A stretch of DNA of 64,000 bases from CADEDH01 sp963732695 (GTDB lineage: Bacteria; Actinomycetota; Acidimicrobiia; Acidimicrobiales; SZUA-35). Where the stretch lies: the NCBI GenBank assembly GCA_963732695.1, contig CAVTAP010000002.1, positions 16,751 to 80,750 of the forward strand, given 5' to 3'. Position 1 is the first letter of the stretch. Each line of letters begins with the position of its first letter. A model generated the notes under the pieces. The model did no database searches. It was not told where the DNA came from and saw only the letters and a program-made list of their open reading frames with translations. Positions 16,780-24,795 of the stretch are shown here, one piece after another. The translations under genes were made by a program, and so were the position numbers.

Positions 16780-17199
16780 TCAGCTGGGGTCGGTCCAGAA
16801 GAGCAGACCGATGTCGTCCGTGGCCTTGACCGGGAGGGCGCACACCCGGAGGCCCTGGTGGACCTCGGCCTCGCCGATGTAGCGGCCCGGGATCGCGATG
16901 TCGTCCTGCTCGTCGACCCGGACCAGCACCACGGTGTAGGGCACGATCTCGGCCAGGTCGGGGCTGTAGGGCTGGTGGGTGACGATCCAGCTGTAGACGG
17001 TGCCGTCCCCGCTGGCCTCGACCCACTCGAGGTCGAAACCATGGCAGCCCGAGCAGATGGTCCGGGCCGGCCACGTCCACCGGGCGCAGGTCCGGCACCG
17101 TTGCATCTCGAAGCGGCCATCGGCCAGGGCCTGCCAATAGGCCGCCGATTCCCGGTCCGGTACCGGCAAGGGGTTCGGGGTGGCGATGCCCGACGTCAC
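16780..17199 (-). CDS. DUF35 OB-fold/zinc-ribbon protein, partner of the thiolase-like protein
   Basis: This 139-aa protein has an N-terminal helix (RESAAYWQALADGRFEMQRC), a rubredoxin-like zinc ribbon (CRTC and CSGC, about residues 35-52) and a C-terminal OB fold (GTVYSWIVTHQPY, PYTVVLVRVDE). In steroid-degrading actinobacteria, DUF35 proteins or domains bind Ltp-type thiolase homologues and form the acyl-CoA aldolase complex. GTG 17199 overlaps the thiolase-like stop by 4 nt, giving the fixed ratio expected of a complex. An aldolase or thiolase accessory role is therefore likely; RNA binding is a less likely alternative. Confidence 0.85.
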   Translation of the reverse strand: MTSGIATPNPLPVPDRESAAYWQALADGRFEMQRCRTCARWTWPARTICSGCHGFDLEWVEASGDGTVYSWIVTHQPYSPDLAEIVPYTVVLVRVDEQDDIAIPGRYIGEAEVHQGLRVCALPVKATDDIGLLFWTDPS

Positions 17200-18380
17200 G
17201 ACGCACCGACCAGGAGGGCGGCCGAGGAGTAACCGCTGACGTACCCGAGCTGGCCGGTGACCAGGGCGACGTCGTGGCGGTCGACCTGGCGCGACTCGGC
17301 GTCGCCGCGGATCTGCTCCACCGCTTCGTAGACGTGGTTGAGGCCGTGGAGGTAGGCCTCGGACATGAGCCCCCCGTGGGTGTTCACGGGCAGACGGCCG
17401 CCAGCCCGGTCGAACGCTCCGTCGCGGAGCATGTCGGGCACTCCGCCGGGCTCAGCGAAGCCGTACCCCTCGATCTGGGACAACACGTTGTAGGTGAAGC
17501 AGTCGTAGAGCTCGGCGAAGTCGATGTCGTCGGGGCCGAGGCCGGCGGTGGCGTACAGTCGGGCGGCGATGGCTCGGGCCGGCGAGTCGGTCAGGTCGGT
17601 GATGCCGTTGTTGACCAGGGTGATACCTCCGCCCCACGCCGCCCCCTGCACGAGGACGGGCCGGTGGGGGAGGTCACGGGCCCGGTCGGAGCGGACGAGG
17701 ACCACGGCCACCGCTCCGTCGGTCTCCAGGCAGCAGTCGAGCTTGCGGAACGGCTCGGCGATCCACCGGCTGGCCAGGTAGTCGTCCATGGTGATGGGGG
17801 TGCGCATCATGGCCCGCTCGTTGTCGAGGGCGTTCGTGCGGCTGAGGATGGCGATGCGGCCGAGGTCCTCGTGGGCGGTGCCGTACTTCAGCATGTGGGC
17901 CCGGGCGGCCAGAGCGATCTCCTGGGCCGGCGCAACCACGCCGCCGCCGTACTTGAACTGCATGTCCCACGGGAGGCGTCCGCCCCGGGTGGCAGCGTTG
18001 GACCCGTTGAGACGGTGGCCCGACCGGCCGTTGAGGGCCCGGTAGCAGACCACGCAGTCGGCCACTCCGGCAGCCAGGGCCATGCTGGCCTGGCCGATCA
18101 TGGTGAGCGAAACGCTGCCGCCGAAGAACTGGTCGACGTAGAAGCTCAGGCTCTGGATGCCCAGTCCCTGCGCCAGCAGGTTCGGGGGGATGGAGTCGTT
18201 GGGTCCGAACGTGCACAGGCCGTCGATGTCCGACGGGAGCAGCCCGGCGTCGGCCACCGCAGACAGCACGGCCCGGGCGGCCAGATCGAACACGCCGACG
18301 CCTGAGTTCTTGCTGTACTCGGTGCAGCCGATGCCGACGATCGCGGCCTGACCACGCGGGAACCGTGAGGGGTCAGGCAC
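17196..18380 (-). CDS. Thiolase-fold lipid-transfer-type protein, probable acyl-CoA aldolase (Ltp2-like)
   Basis: This 394-aa thiolase-superfamily protein starts GQAAIVGIGCTEYSKNSGV. At the position of the thiolase nucleophile Cys the sequence reads QFFGGSVSLTMIGQASMAL, with Gly/Ser instead of Cys. Later segments are ELYDCFTYNVLSQIEGYGF, NTHGGLMSEAYLHGLNHVYEAV and GQLGYVSGYSSAALL. Loss of the nucleophile and retention of YDCFT are typical of Ltp2-type aldolases, which cleave a beta-hydroxyacyl-CoA side chain with a DUF35 partner rather than thiolysing it. The adjacent, overlapping DUF35 gene supports this. GTG 18380 is 68 nt from operator 5. Substrate is unknown; a conventional thiolase cannot be excluded without alignment. 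Confidence 0.82.
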   Translation of the reverse strand: MPDPSRFPRGQAAIVGIGCTEYSKNSGVGVFDLAARAVLSAVADAGLLPSDIDGLCTFGPNDSIPPNLLAQGLGIQSLSFYVDQFFGGSVSLTMIGQASMALAAGVADCVVCYRALNGRSGHRLNGSNAATRGGRLPWDMQFKYGGGVVAPAQEIALAARAHMLKYGTAHEDLGRIAILSRTNALDNERAMMRTPITMDDYLASRWIAEPFRKLDCCLETDGAVAVVLVRSDRARDLPHRPVLVQGAAWGGGITLVNNGITDLTDSPARAIAARLYATAGLGPDDIDFAELYDCFTYNVLSQIEGYGFAEPGGVPDMLRDGAFDRAGGRLPVNTHGGLMSEAYLHGLNHVYEAVEQIRGDAESRQVDRHDVALVTGQLGYVSGYSSAALLVGAS

Positions 18381-18448
18381 GAGAGGTGCCTCGAATCGTG
18401 GTTGAGTGGTTCACAGGTGGCTCCCGGGACGACGCGTCACCTAACTTG

Positions 18449-18464
18449 TGACACTCTACTGTCA
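18449..18464 (-). promoter_or_regulatory. Operator 5, divergent promoter
   Basis: On plus: TGACACTCTACTGTCA. On minus, TAATCT ends on the repeat and is a good -10 match for the thiolase-like operon. A TAACTT box at 18442-18447 could serve the plus-strand hydratase gene. It lies between starts 18380 (minus) and 18517 (plus). Confidence 0.72.
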
Positions 18465-18516
18465 GATTACGAACGGGTCCGTGGTTCCGTCAACCAGCCC
18501 AGGAAGGCCATCCGAG

Positions 18517-19305
18517 ATGACGCAGCCCTTCACCCGCCTGGACATCGAGCTCGACGGCACCGGGGTCGCCGTGGTGACCATGAACCGCCCGCCGGTCAAC
18601 GCCGTCGACTTGATCATGTACCGCGAGATCCGGGACCTGTTCATCGACATCGACCAGATCGGCCCGGGCGTGCGGGCCGTGGTGCTCACCGGGCAGGGCA
18701 AGCACTTCTGCGCCGGCAACGACCTCGACGACTTCGCCACCATGGACTCGGGCAACGTACGTGAGCGCATGTTCCACGTCCGTGAGGCCTTCTTCGCCAT
18801 CATGGAGTGCGCGGTCCCGGTCATCGGCGCCGTGTCCGGCGCGGCGCTGGGCACCGGCCTGGCCCTGTCGGCATCGTGCGACTACGTGATCGCCGCCGAT
18901 GATGCCACGTTTGGTCTGCCCGAGCTGAGCGTCGGGGTGCACGGCGGGGCCCGCCACCTCGGCCGAATGATCGGCCAACCCATCGTTCGTTGGATGTACT
19001 TCACCGGCCAGCGGCTGACGGGGCCCGAGATGCTGGCCCGGGGCGCCGTGGCCGAAGTTGTGCCGCGCGCCGAGGTGCTCGAACGGGCGGTGGAGCACGC
19101 CCGACGCGTGGCCGCCTACAGCCCGACCGCCGTGCGCATGGGCAAGCAGGGCCTCAACGACATCGAGTACTCCACTGTCCGGGTCGGCTACGAGCACGAG
19201 CAGGGGCTCACCGCCAAGATGATGGACCACCCCGACGCCAAGATCGCCCTGGCCGCGGCCCGGGCCGGCACCGTCGCCGACTATCCCGACATCGTGAGCC
19301 GGTAG
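18517..19305 (+). CDS. Enoyl-CoA hydratase/isomerase family protein
   Basis: This 262-aa crotonase-fold protein is clearly separate from the one at 5166. It starts MTQPFTRLDIELDGTGVAVVTMNRPP. Oxyanion-hole segments are KHFCAGNDLDDF and SGAALGTGLALSASCDYVIAADDATFGLPELSVGVHGG. The Glu in GLPELSVG is at the position of a catalytic hydratase Glu, so hydratase activity is plausible. The ribosome site AGGAAGG precedes ATG 18517. It is probably a single-gene unit transcribed from the divergent promoter at operator 5 and faces the dioxygenase gene tail to tail. Confidence 0.87.
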   Translation: MTQPFTRLDIELDGTGVAVVTMNRPPVNAVDLIMYREIRDLFIDIDQIGPGVRAVVLTGQGKHFCAGNDLDDFATMDSGNVRERMFHVREAFFAIMECAVPVIGAVSGAALGTGLALSASCDYVIAADDATFGLPELSVGVHGGARHLGRMIGQPIVRWMYFTGQRLTGPEMLARGAVAEVVPRAEVLERAVEHARRVAAYSPTAVRMGKQGLNDIEYSTVRVGYEHEQGLTAKMMDHPDAKIALAAARAGTVADYPDIVSR

Positions 19306-19341
19306 CTCGCGGCCGGACCGGGTCGGCGAAGTGGCGGCGGT

Positions 19342-20229
19342 TCAACGTTGCGAACCCGGGCGGGTGAAGGCGGGCATGGCGCTATCGCGCCCGACCGACG
19401 GCGTGGCCCTCGGGGCGCACACCTTGCGGAGGCTGCGTTCGGGTCCCACCTCGGTGACCACGTCGCGGGCGTGCTGGACGGCCAGGTTGTCCCAGACCAC
19501 GAGGTCCCGCTCCTGCCAGGCGTGCTCGAACGTGTTGCCGGCGGCGTAGAGCACGTCGAACACCTCGTCGAGCAGCCGCTCGCTCTCGCCGGTCTTCAGG
19601 CCTTCGACGCCGGACGTCATCATCTGGGACACGGTGAGCGTGGGGGCGCCGGTGCGGGGGTGGGTCACCACGATGGGTTTCGAGCCGCTGTGCTCGGTGG
19701 CCCGTTCGGCCCGGAGGAGCTCGCCAGGGTCGTACCCGCCCCGGGCCCGCTGGCCGGTGCTGTTGATCGCAGTGAGCCTCTCGATCCGGGTGCGGAGAGG
19801 GCCGGGGAGCCGCGCCAGCGCCCGGGTGGTGCTGGCGAACACGGTCGGGACCGATGGTTGGTCGACCGCCTCGCCGTAGAGCGACAGCAGCTCCTGGGGG
19901 CTGTCGCTCCACATGCCGTCGGAGTGGAACAACAGGCGGCCGTGGGGCGCGTTGCCGTCGTCGTCCTTGTTGGAGATGCGGGTGCCGTAGAGGTGCCCGA
20001 CGGCCTCGGCCGTGGGCCGGTCCGGAGGCGGCTCCGAGCCTACGAGCAGGCCCGAGATGTACCGCTGGTCGTCGGCCGTCACGTGAACGTCGCGGAACAC
20101 CAGCACGCCGTAGGTGTCGAACGCGGCCCGCAGCTGACGGACTGCCGCAGCATCGAGCTCGCCGCCGGGCGACCAACCCTCCACCTCGGCACCGAACCCC
20201 GGGGTGATCTCACGAACGTGCAGTGGCAC
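19342..20229 (-). CDS. TauD/TfdA family Fe(II)/2-oxoglutarate dioxygenase (1 of 4)
   Basis: This 295-aa double-stranded beta-helix dioxygenase has iron ligands His102 and Asp104 in LLFHSDGMW and His253 in VQHARD, with the 2-oxoglutarate-binding Arg in ERSLRKV. Family opening ITPGFGAEVEGW and FDTYGVLVFRD are present. Family members hydroxylate carbon next to S, O or N, releasing sulfite, phenol or amine, or hydroxylate alkyl carbons. No sulfonate or sulfate-ester genes lie nearby, so taurine itself is unlikely. GTG 20229 follows GAGGAGG. It diverges from the SnoaL-like gene over operator 6. Confidence 0.9.
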   Translation of the reverse strand: MPLHVREITPGFGAEVEGWSPGGELDAAAVRQLRAAFDTYGVLVFRDVHVTADDQRYISGLLVGSEPPPDRPTAEAVGHLYGTRISNKDDDGNAPHGRLLFHSDGMWSDSPQELLSLYGEAVDQPSVPTVFASTTRALARLPGPLRTRIERLTAINSTGQRARGGYDPGELLRAERATEHSGSKPIVVTHPRTGAPTLTVSQMMTSGVEGLKTGESERLLDEVFDVLYAAGNTFEHAWQERDLVVWDNLAVQHARDVVTEVGPERSLRKVCAPRATPSVGRDSAMPAFTRPGSQR

Positions 20230-20299
20230 GCGAACCTCCTCGACGACAACGGTTGAGATTCTCACCCGATCACATCGTGTCGGACGTTTCGAGCAATTG

Positions 20300-20315
20300 T
20301 GGCACACGACTGTCA
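20300..20315 (+). promoter_or_regulatory. Operator 6, divergent promoter
   Basis: TGGCACACGACTGTCA lies between the dioxygenase (start 20229, minus) and the SnoaL-like gene (start 20362, plus). AATTGT (20295-20300) ends on its first T. Confidence 0.65.
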
Positions 20316-20361
20316 GATATGGGAGGGTGGGCGGCATCAGCGCATCGGGGGAGGCTGCACC

Positions 20362-20796
20362 ATGACCGTCGAGGACGAGCTGCGACGCCTGTCCGACATC
20401 GAGGCCATCCGGCTCCTGCGGGCCCGTTATACCCGGGCCATCGACACCAAGGACTGGGCCACCTACGGCGCCTGCCTGACGGTCGACGCCCGCCTGTCCA
20501 CCGACCGGGGCATCGACGAGGGTCGCGACTCGATCGTGACGAACATCTCGGGTGCCCTCGCCACGGCCACCACCGTGCACCACCTCCACCAGCACGAGAT
20601 CGAGCTCACCGGCGCGGACACGGCGACGGGTGTCTGGGCCATGCACGACCTCGTGCAGATCGGGACGTTCTCGCTGCGCGGCGACGGACACTACCGCGAG
20701 GAGTATCGCCGCACCGCCGAGGGCTGGCAGATCCAGTCCTCCACCCTGACCCGGCTGCGGGTCGACACCGAGGGTGAGCCACCGAAGCGAGGGTGA
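20362..20796 (+). CDS. SnoaL-like / NTF2-fold protein
   Basis: This 144-aa protein starts MTVEDELRRLSDIEAIRLLRARYTRAIDTKDWATYGACL, the helical lead of the SnoaL_4 family. ATTVHHLHQHEIELTG and ATGVWAMHDLVQIG follow in the beta-sheet region, and the charged RGDGHYREEYRRTAEGWQI strand near the end is typical. Such proteins are isomerases, cyclases or dehydratases with small pockets; the reaction here is unknown. GGGGGAGG precedes ATG 20362. The SDR at 20889 follows after 92 nt and is probably co-transcribed from operator 6. Confidence 0.8.
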   Translation: MTVEDELRRLSDIEAIRLLRARYTRAIDTKDWATYGACLTVDARLSTDRGIDEGRDSIVTNISGALATATTVHHLHQHEIELTGADTATGVWAMHDLVQIGTFSLRGDGHYREEYRRTAEGWQIQSSTLTRLRVDTEGEPPKRG

Positions 20797-20888
20797 AGCG
20801 CGATCAGAGGCCGGAACCTTCGCCCATCCGCTCGAGCCGTCAGAGAATTCCCCATCAGCCTGAGCTGATCGACCATGAGGAGATCCCC

Positions 20889-21719
20889 ATGTCCAATGAG
20901 CTGGCCGGCATGGTCGCCATCGTCACCGGGGGGTCCTCCGGCATCGGCCTCGGTACCGCCGAGCGCCTGGTCGCCGAGGGCGCCAAGGTGGTCATCGCCG
21001 ACATCGCCGAGGAACGGGGCCGGGACGCCGCCCGGTCGCTCGGCCCCGACGCCGCCTTCAAGCTGACCGACGTGGCCGAGCCGCCGCAGGTCGCCGAGCT
21101 GGTCGAGTTCACGGCGGCGACGTTCGGCCGGCTCGACATCATGTTCAACAACGCCGGGATCTCCGGGGTCCGTTGCTCCCTCGTCGAGGCCGACTTCGCC
21201 GACTTCGACCGTGTGATGCGCATCAACCTGCTCGGGGTCATGGCCGGCACGGCCTACGCCGCCCGTCAGATGGCCAAGAACGGCGGCGGGTCCGTGATCA
21301 ACTCGTCGTCGATCGGCGGCATCTCGGCCACCCCGGGCCAATGGTCGTACAACCCGTCCAAGGCGGCGGTCATCCATTTCACGAAGTCGGCCGCCGTGGA
21401 GCTCGGCGCCCTGGGCGTGCGGGTGAACGCGGTGGCGCCCGGCAACATCGACACCGAGATCCTCGGCAATGCCGTGGGGGCCGGGCTGGGCGAGGAGGAG
21501 AAGGCGGCCATGATGGAGAAGGTGCGGGCCTTCCTGATGAGCCGCCAACCCCTCCAGATCCAGGGCCAGCCCATCGACATCGCCGAGGCCGTGCTGTTCT
21601 TGGGCACCCCCCGCTCGCGCTTCATCACGGGCACGGTGATCCCGGTCGACGGCGGTCAGGTGACGGGCAGCCCCGCCGGCTCGTCGGGGTTCCGCGACGC
21701 CATACGTCGCGACGGGTGA
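20889..21719 (+). CDS. Short-chain dehydrogenase/reductase
   Basis: This 276-aa classical SDR has TGGSSGIG at the N-terminus, NNAG in MFNNAGISG, Ser in INSSSIGG and YxxxK in WSYNPSKAAV, ending in the standard ITGTVIPVDGGQ. An insertion of about 25 residues (NAVGAGLGEEEKAAMMEKVRAFLMS) before the C-terminal helix covers the active site in relatives. GAGGAGATC precedes ATG 20889. The direction of reaction and substrate are not evident. It faces the damaged SDR at 22520 tail to tail. Confidence 0.88.
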   Translation: MSNELAGMVAIVTGGSSGIGLGTAERLVAEGAKVVIADIAEERGRDAARSLGPDAAFKLTDVAEPPQVAELVEFTAATFGRLDIMFNNAGISGVRCSLVEADFADFDRVMRINLLGVMAGTAYAARQMAKNGGGSVINSSSIGGISATPGQWSYNPSKAAVIHFTKSAAVELGALGVRVNAVAPGNIDTEILGNAVGAGLGEEEKAAMMEKVRAFLMSRQPLQIQGQPIDIAEAVLFLGTPRSRFITGTVIPVDGGQVTGSPAGSSGFRDAIRRDG

Positions 21720-21729
21720 CGGCCGACGA

Positions 21730-22520
21730 TCACAGATCCGGGAACCGGGGGACAGCTCGCCGACCGCGCCGCCGTCGACATCCAGGCACACGCCGGTGAT
21801 GTACGACGCCGCCGGAGAGGCCAGGAACACCGCGGCCAGGCCGATGTCGGCCGGCGTGCCCAGGCGTCGCAGACGACTTCGCGAGGCCAGCTGATCGGTG
21901 ATCTCGGGCCGGGACGCCACCACGGCGCGCATGGCCTCGGTCTCGATGATGCCGGGGTGGATGCCGTTGACCCGGATGCGGGGCCCCAACCCCGCGGCCA
22001 TCGACCGGGTGGCGTAGAGCAGGGCACCCTTGGCGGCGTCGTAGGACAGGTGGCCACGGGTGGGCTGGTGGATGGCGCTGCTGATGATGTTGACGATCGA
22101 CGCACCGGGCTGCTCCAGCAAGTGGGGCACGGCCGCGCGGACGAGCTCGAAGGGCACCGAGACGTGAAGATGGAAGGCGTCCTCCAGCTCGCCGACGGTG
22201 TTGTCCGGGAGGGCCCGCCACATGTCACCGCCGCCGGCGCAGTTCACCACGATGTCGAGCCGGCCGAACTCGGCTACCACGGACTCGACCAGGCCCGGCA
22301 GCGTGGCGATGTCGGTCAGGTCGGCCGGCCGGGCCACGGCCCGGCCGGCGCTGGCCTCGATGGCCGCGGCCACCCGCTCCACATCAGCCGCGGTGCGCGC
22401 CACCAGGGCCACGGCGGCGCCGGCCTCGGCGAACGCGGTGGCGATGCCCTCACCGATGCCCCGGCCGCCGCCGGTGACGATGGCCACCTTGCCAGCCAGG
22501 GAGAAGGGAGAAGGGGCCAT
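21730..22520 (-). CDS. Short-chain dehydrogenase/reductase with lost stop codon or 3' frameshift
   Basis: From ATG 22520 the protein is a normal SDR: TGGGRGIG, NCAGGG for the NNAG motif, Ser in IISSAIH, YxxxK in LSYDAAKGAL, and the usual end YITGVCLDVDGG. After AVGELSP the frame does not stop; it runs another 1 kb antisense through the SDR at 20889 to a stop at 20691, which cannot be native. The other frame stops at about 21730 after RFPDL, just where a family member should end. A one-base change in the last ten codons is the simplest explanation, so the 3' end given is an estimate. The gene lies 21 nt behind the P450 in the same unit. Confidence 0.75.
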
Positions 22521-22541
22521 CAAGGGAGACGGGGCTTCCGC

Positions 22542-23748
22542 TCACCACGTCACGGGCAGCTTGGCGGGGGAGCGCAGCATGGTGACCGTCGACCACTCGA
22601 CCTCGGCGGGGGCGACAGCCAGGTCGAGGGTGGGGAACCGCGTGAGCAAGGCCCGCAACGTCGACTCGATCTCCAGCCCGGCCAGGCGGGCGCCCAAGCA
22701 GCGGTGCCCGCCCCAGCCCAGCGATAGGTGCGGCTGGGGATCCGTGCGGTGGAGGTCGAGCTCCCAACCCCGTTCGAAGACCGACTCGTCGCGGTTGGCT
22801 ACCTGGTGCTCGGGCAGGATCGGGTCACCCCTGGGGATGACCACGCCGCCGCTCAGCTCGACGTCCTCGTTGGCCCAGCGCACCAGTGGGTAGCCGTGGC
22901 GGAAGCTGGGGATCCAGCGCCACAGCTCCTCGATGGCCGGCGGGATCAACGCCGGCTCGGCGAGGAGCTCGTCCCACAGTCGTCGATGGGTCATGAGCGT
23001 CCACACCATCGAGCCGAGTTGGGCCGCCGTCGTCTCGAACCCGCCGAGGAACAAGGTGATGGCCAGGGATACCAGCTCGTCCTCGGTGAAGCGATCGTCG
23101 TCCTCTCGGGCCTGGACGAGGTGACTGAGCAAGGCGTCGGAAGGGTGGTCGCGGTGCTCGGCCACGAGCGACCGGACGTAGGCCTGGAGGGCGTGGTAGG
23201 CCTCCATCCGCTCCTCGATCTCCTTGCCGGGCCCGGTGATCTGGTCGACCCATCCCTTCAGGAGCGCGATGGCGTCGTCGGGGGCGCCCAGGATGCCGGT
23301 GATCACCCGGAGGGGCAGCTTCCAGGCGAACAGCTCCCCGAAGTCGGCGCCGTGACCCGCGTCCTCGATCCCGTCGAGGAGCTCGGCGGTCATGGCTTCG
23401 ACCCATCCCGTCATGGCGCGGATCTGCTGGAGGGGCGAAGGCACCTGAGGCCAGCCGGCGTACCCGGGTGTGGTTGGGAGGGTCCATGTTGTCGAGGCGG
23501 GTGGCGTCGCTGCCGTGGGCGTGGCCGTGGACCCGCGGCGTGTCCCGCCCGTAGCCCATGGACTTGCCGAAGCGACGGTCGCCGTAGACGGCCTTCACGT
23601 CGCGGTAGCGGGTGGCGATCCACACCGGCTCGCCGAGCGACAGCTGGGCCTTGAACGGGCCGCCGCGCCGCTGCAGCTCGCGGTAAACGAGGTCGACCTC
23701 GAGATCGTCGGTCTCGGCCAGCGGGTACGAGCGATGTTCAGCGGTCAT
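22542..23748 (-). CDS. Cytochrome P450 (type A), interrupted by a frameshift near 23440
   Basis: ATG 23748 opens MTAEHRSYPLAETDDLEVDL and the frame is P450-like as far as RRLASGAFAP. A second frame then continues LQQIRAMTGWVEAMTAELLDG to the stop at 22542. It has the I-helix FLGGFETTAAQLG, ExxR in EELWRWIPSF and the heme loop LGWGGHRCLGARLAGLE. It is a close paralogue of the P450 at 14297, whose spacing at this point fits if one base is surplus in the C-run of TTCGCCCCTCC. Restored length is about 402 aa. It sits between two SDR genes in a minus-strand unit led by the SDR at 24693. Confidence 0.85.
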
Positions 23749-23772
23749 GTTGCGGCCTCCCCGAATCCCTGC

Positions 23773-24693
23773 TCAGCGTGCGGCGCGGGCTTCCTCGTGG
23801 GCGAACAGGTGCAGGACATGGGCGTCGGACATGTCCATCACCGTGTCGAGGTTCGCGGCGATCTCTTCGGGTGTCAGGTTGGGGCTCGTGTACCCGGTGT
23901 TCATCGAGGCCACGATGCGCATGACCCCACCACCGCCGCACACCAGCACCTCACCCGTGAGCGAGCACGACTCGTGGGCGAGGAACAGCGCCGCCGGTGT
24001 GACCAGCTCCGGGGCGAACGCCACGATGCCCTCGCCGAACTTCTCGACCGGCTCGTCGTAGGTCTTGGCCAGCACGGCGGGACCCGACAAGCGCGTGTCG
24101 GCCCGGGGGGCCACCGCGTTGACCAGGATGCCGTAGCGGCGCGAGTCGTGGGCCAGGCTGCGGGTGAAGCCGTACACCCCGGCCTTGCCGGCTCCGTAGC
24201 TCGTGGCCTTGGGCACGAGGCCCCACCCGGCCTCCGAGCAGGTGTTCACGATGCGGCCGTAGCCGCCGGCGATGAGGTGCGGGTAGGCCGCCTTGCACAC
24301 GTTGACGGTGCCCTGGAGCTGGACGTCGACCATGCGGCGGAAGCGGTCGAGGGGCAGGTCCTCGAACCAGTCGGGGTCGGCGATGCCGGCGTTGTTGATC
24401 ACCACGTCGAGGCGCCCGAAGGCATCCATCGCCGTGCGGACGATCGATTCAGCGCCCGCCTCATCGGCCACCGACGCGTACGACGACACCGCGGCGCCAC
24501 CCGCCGCGGTGATCTCGGCCACGACGTCGTCGGCCGGGCCCGACGACGATCCCGATCCGTCGAGGTTGCCGCCGAAGTCGGCCACGACCACCCTGGCGCC
24601 CCGCGCCGCCAGGGCCAGAGCGTGGCACCGGCCGACGCCTCGCCCGGCTCCGGTGACGATGACGCTGCGATCGTCGAACCTCAACTCGGCCAT
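23773..24693 (-). CDS. Short-chain dehydrogenase/reductase, multifunctional-enzyme type
   Basis: This 306-aa SDR has TGAGRGVG near residue 14, an NNAG motif in VVINNAGIADPDW, the catalytic Ser position in IVNTCSEAGWG and YxxxK in TSYGAGKAGVYG. The long C-terminal part (CGGGGVMRIVASMNTGYTSPNLTPEEIAANLDTVMD) resembles the tail of (3R)-hydroxyacyl-CoA dehydrogenase domains, like the SDR at 3406. ATG 24693 is preferred to ATG 24699 because AGGAGG then sits 7 nt upstream. It is the first gene of a three-gene minus-strand unit diverging from the amidohydrolase over operator 7. Confidence 0.87.
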   Translation of the reverse strand: MAELRFDDRSVIVTGAGRGVGRCHALALAARGARVVVADFGGNLDGSGSSSGPADDVVAEITAAGGAAVSSYASVADEAGAESIVRTAMDAFGRLDVVINNAGIADPDWFEDLPLDRFRRMVDVQLQGTVNVCKAAYPHLIAGGYGRIVNTCSEAGWGLVPKATSYGAGKAGVYGFTRSLAHDSRRYGILVNAVAPRADTRLSGPAVLAKTYDEPVEKFGEGIVAFAPELVTPAALFLAHESCSLTGEVLVCGGGGVMRIVASMNTGYTSPNLTPEEIAANLDTVMDMSDAHVLHLFAHEEARAAR

Positions 24694-24758
24694 GGCCATT
24701 CCTCCTGGGTGTCGCGCCTCTAGTCGACGCTGGACCGTACCACCTGAGATGGCTATCG

Positions 24759-24774
24759 TGACAGTCCACTGTCG
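24759..24774 (+). promoter_or_regulatory. Operator 7, divergent promoter
   Basis: TGACAGTCCACTGTCG, with TATCGT (24754-24759) ending on its first T as a -10-like box and TGGACC about 17 nt further upstream as a possible -35. It is 21 nt from the plus start (24796) and 65 nt from the minus start (24693). Confidence 0.75.
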
Positions 24775-24795
24775 GATTGCTGCTGAGGTGTGCTG

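Noticed and set aside
17196..18380. Calling the thiolase-like gene a beta-ketothiolase
   Set aside because: The nucleophile Cys is not seen where expected and a DUF35 partner is fused by overlap, so the aldolase reading is preferred.
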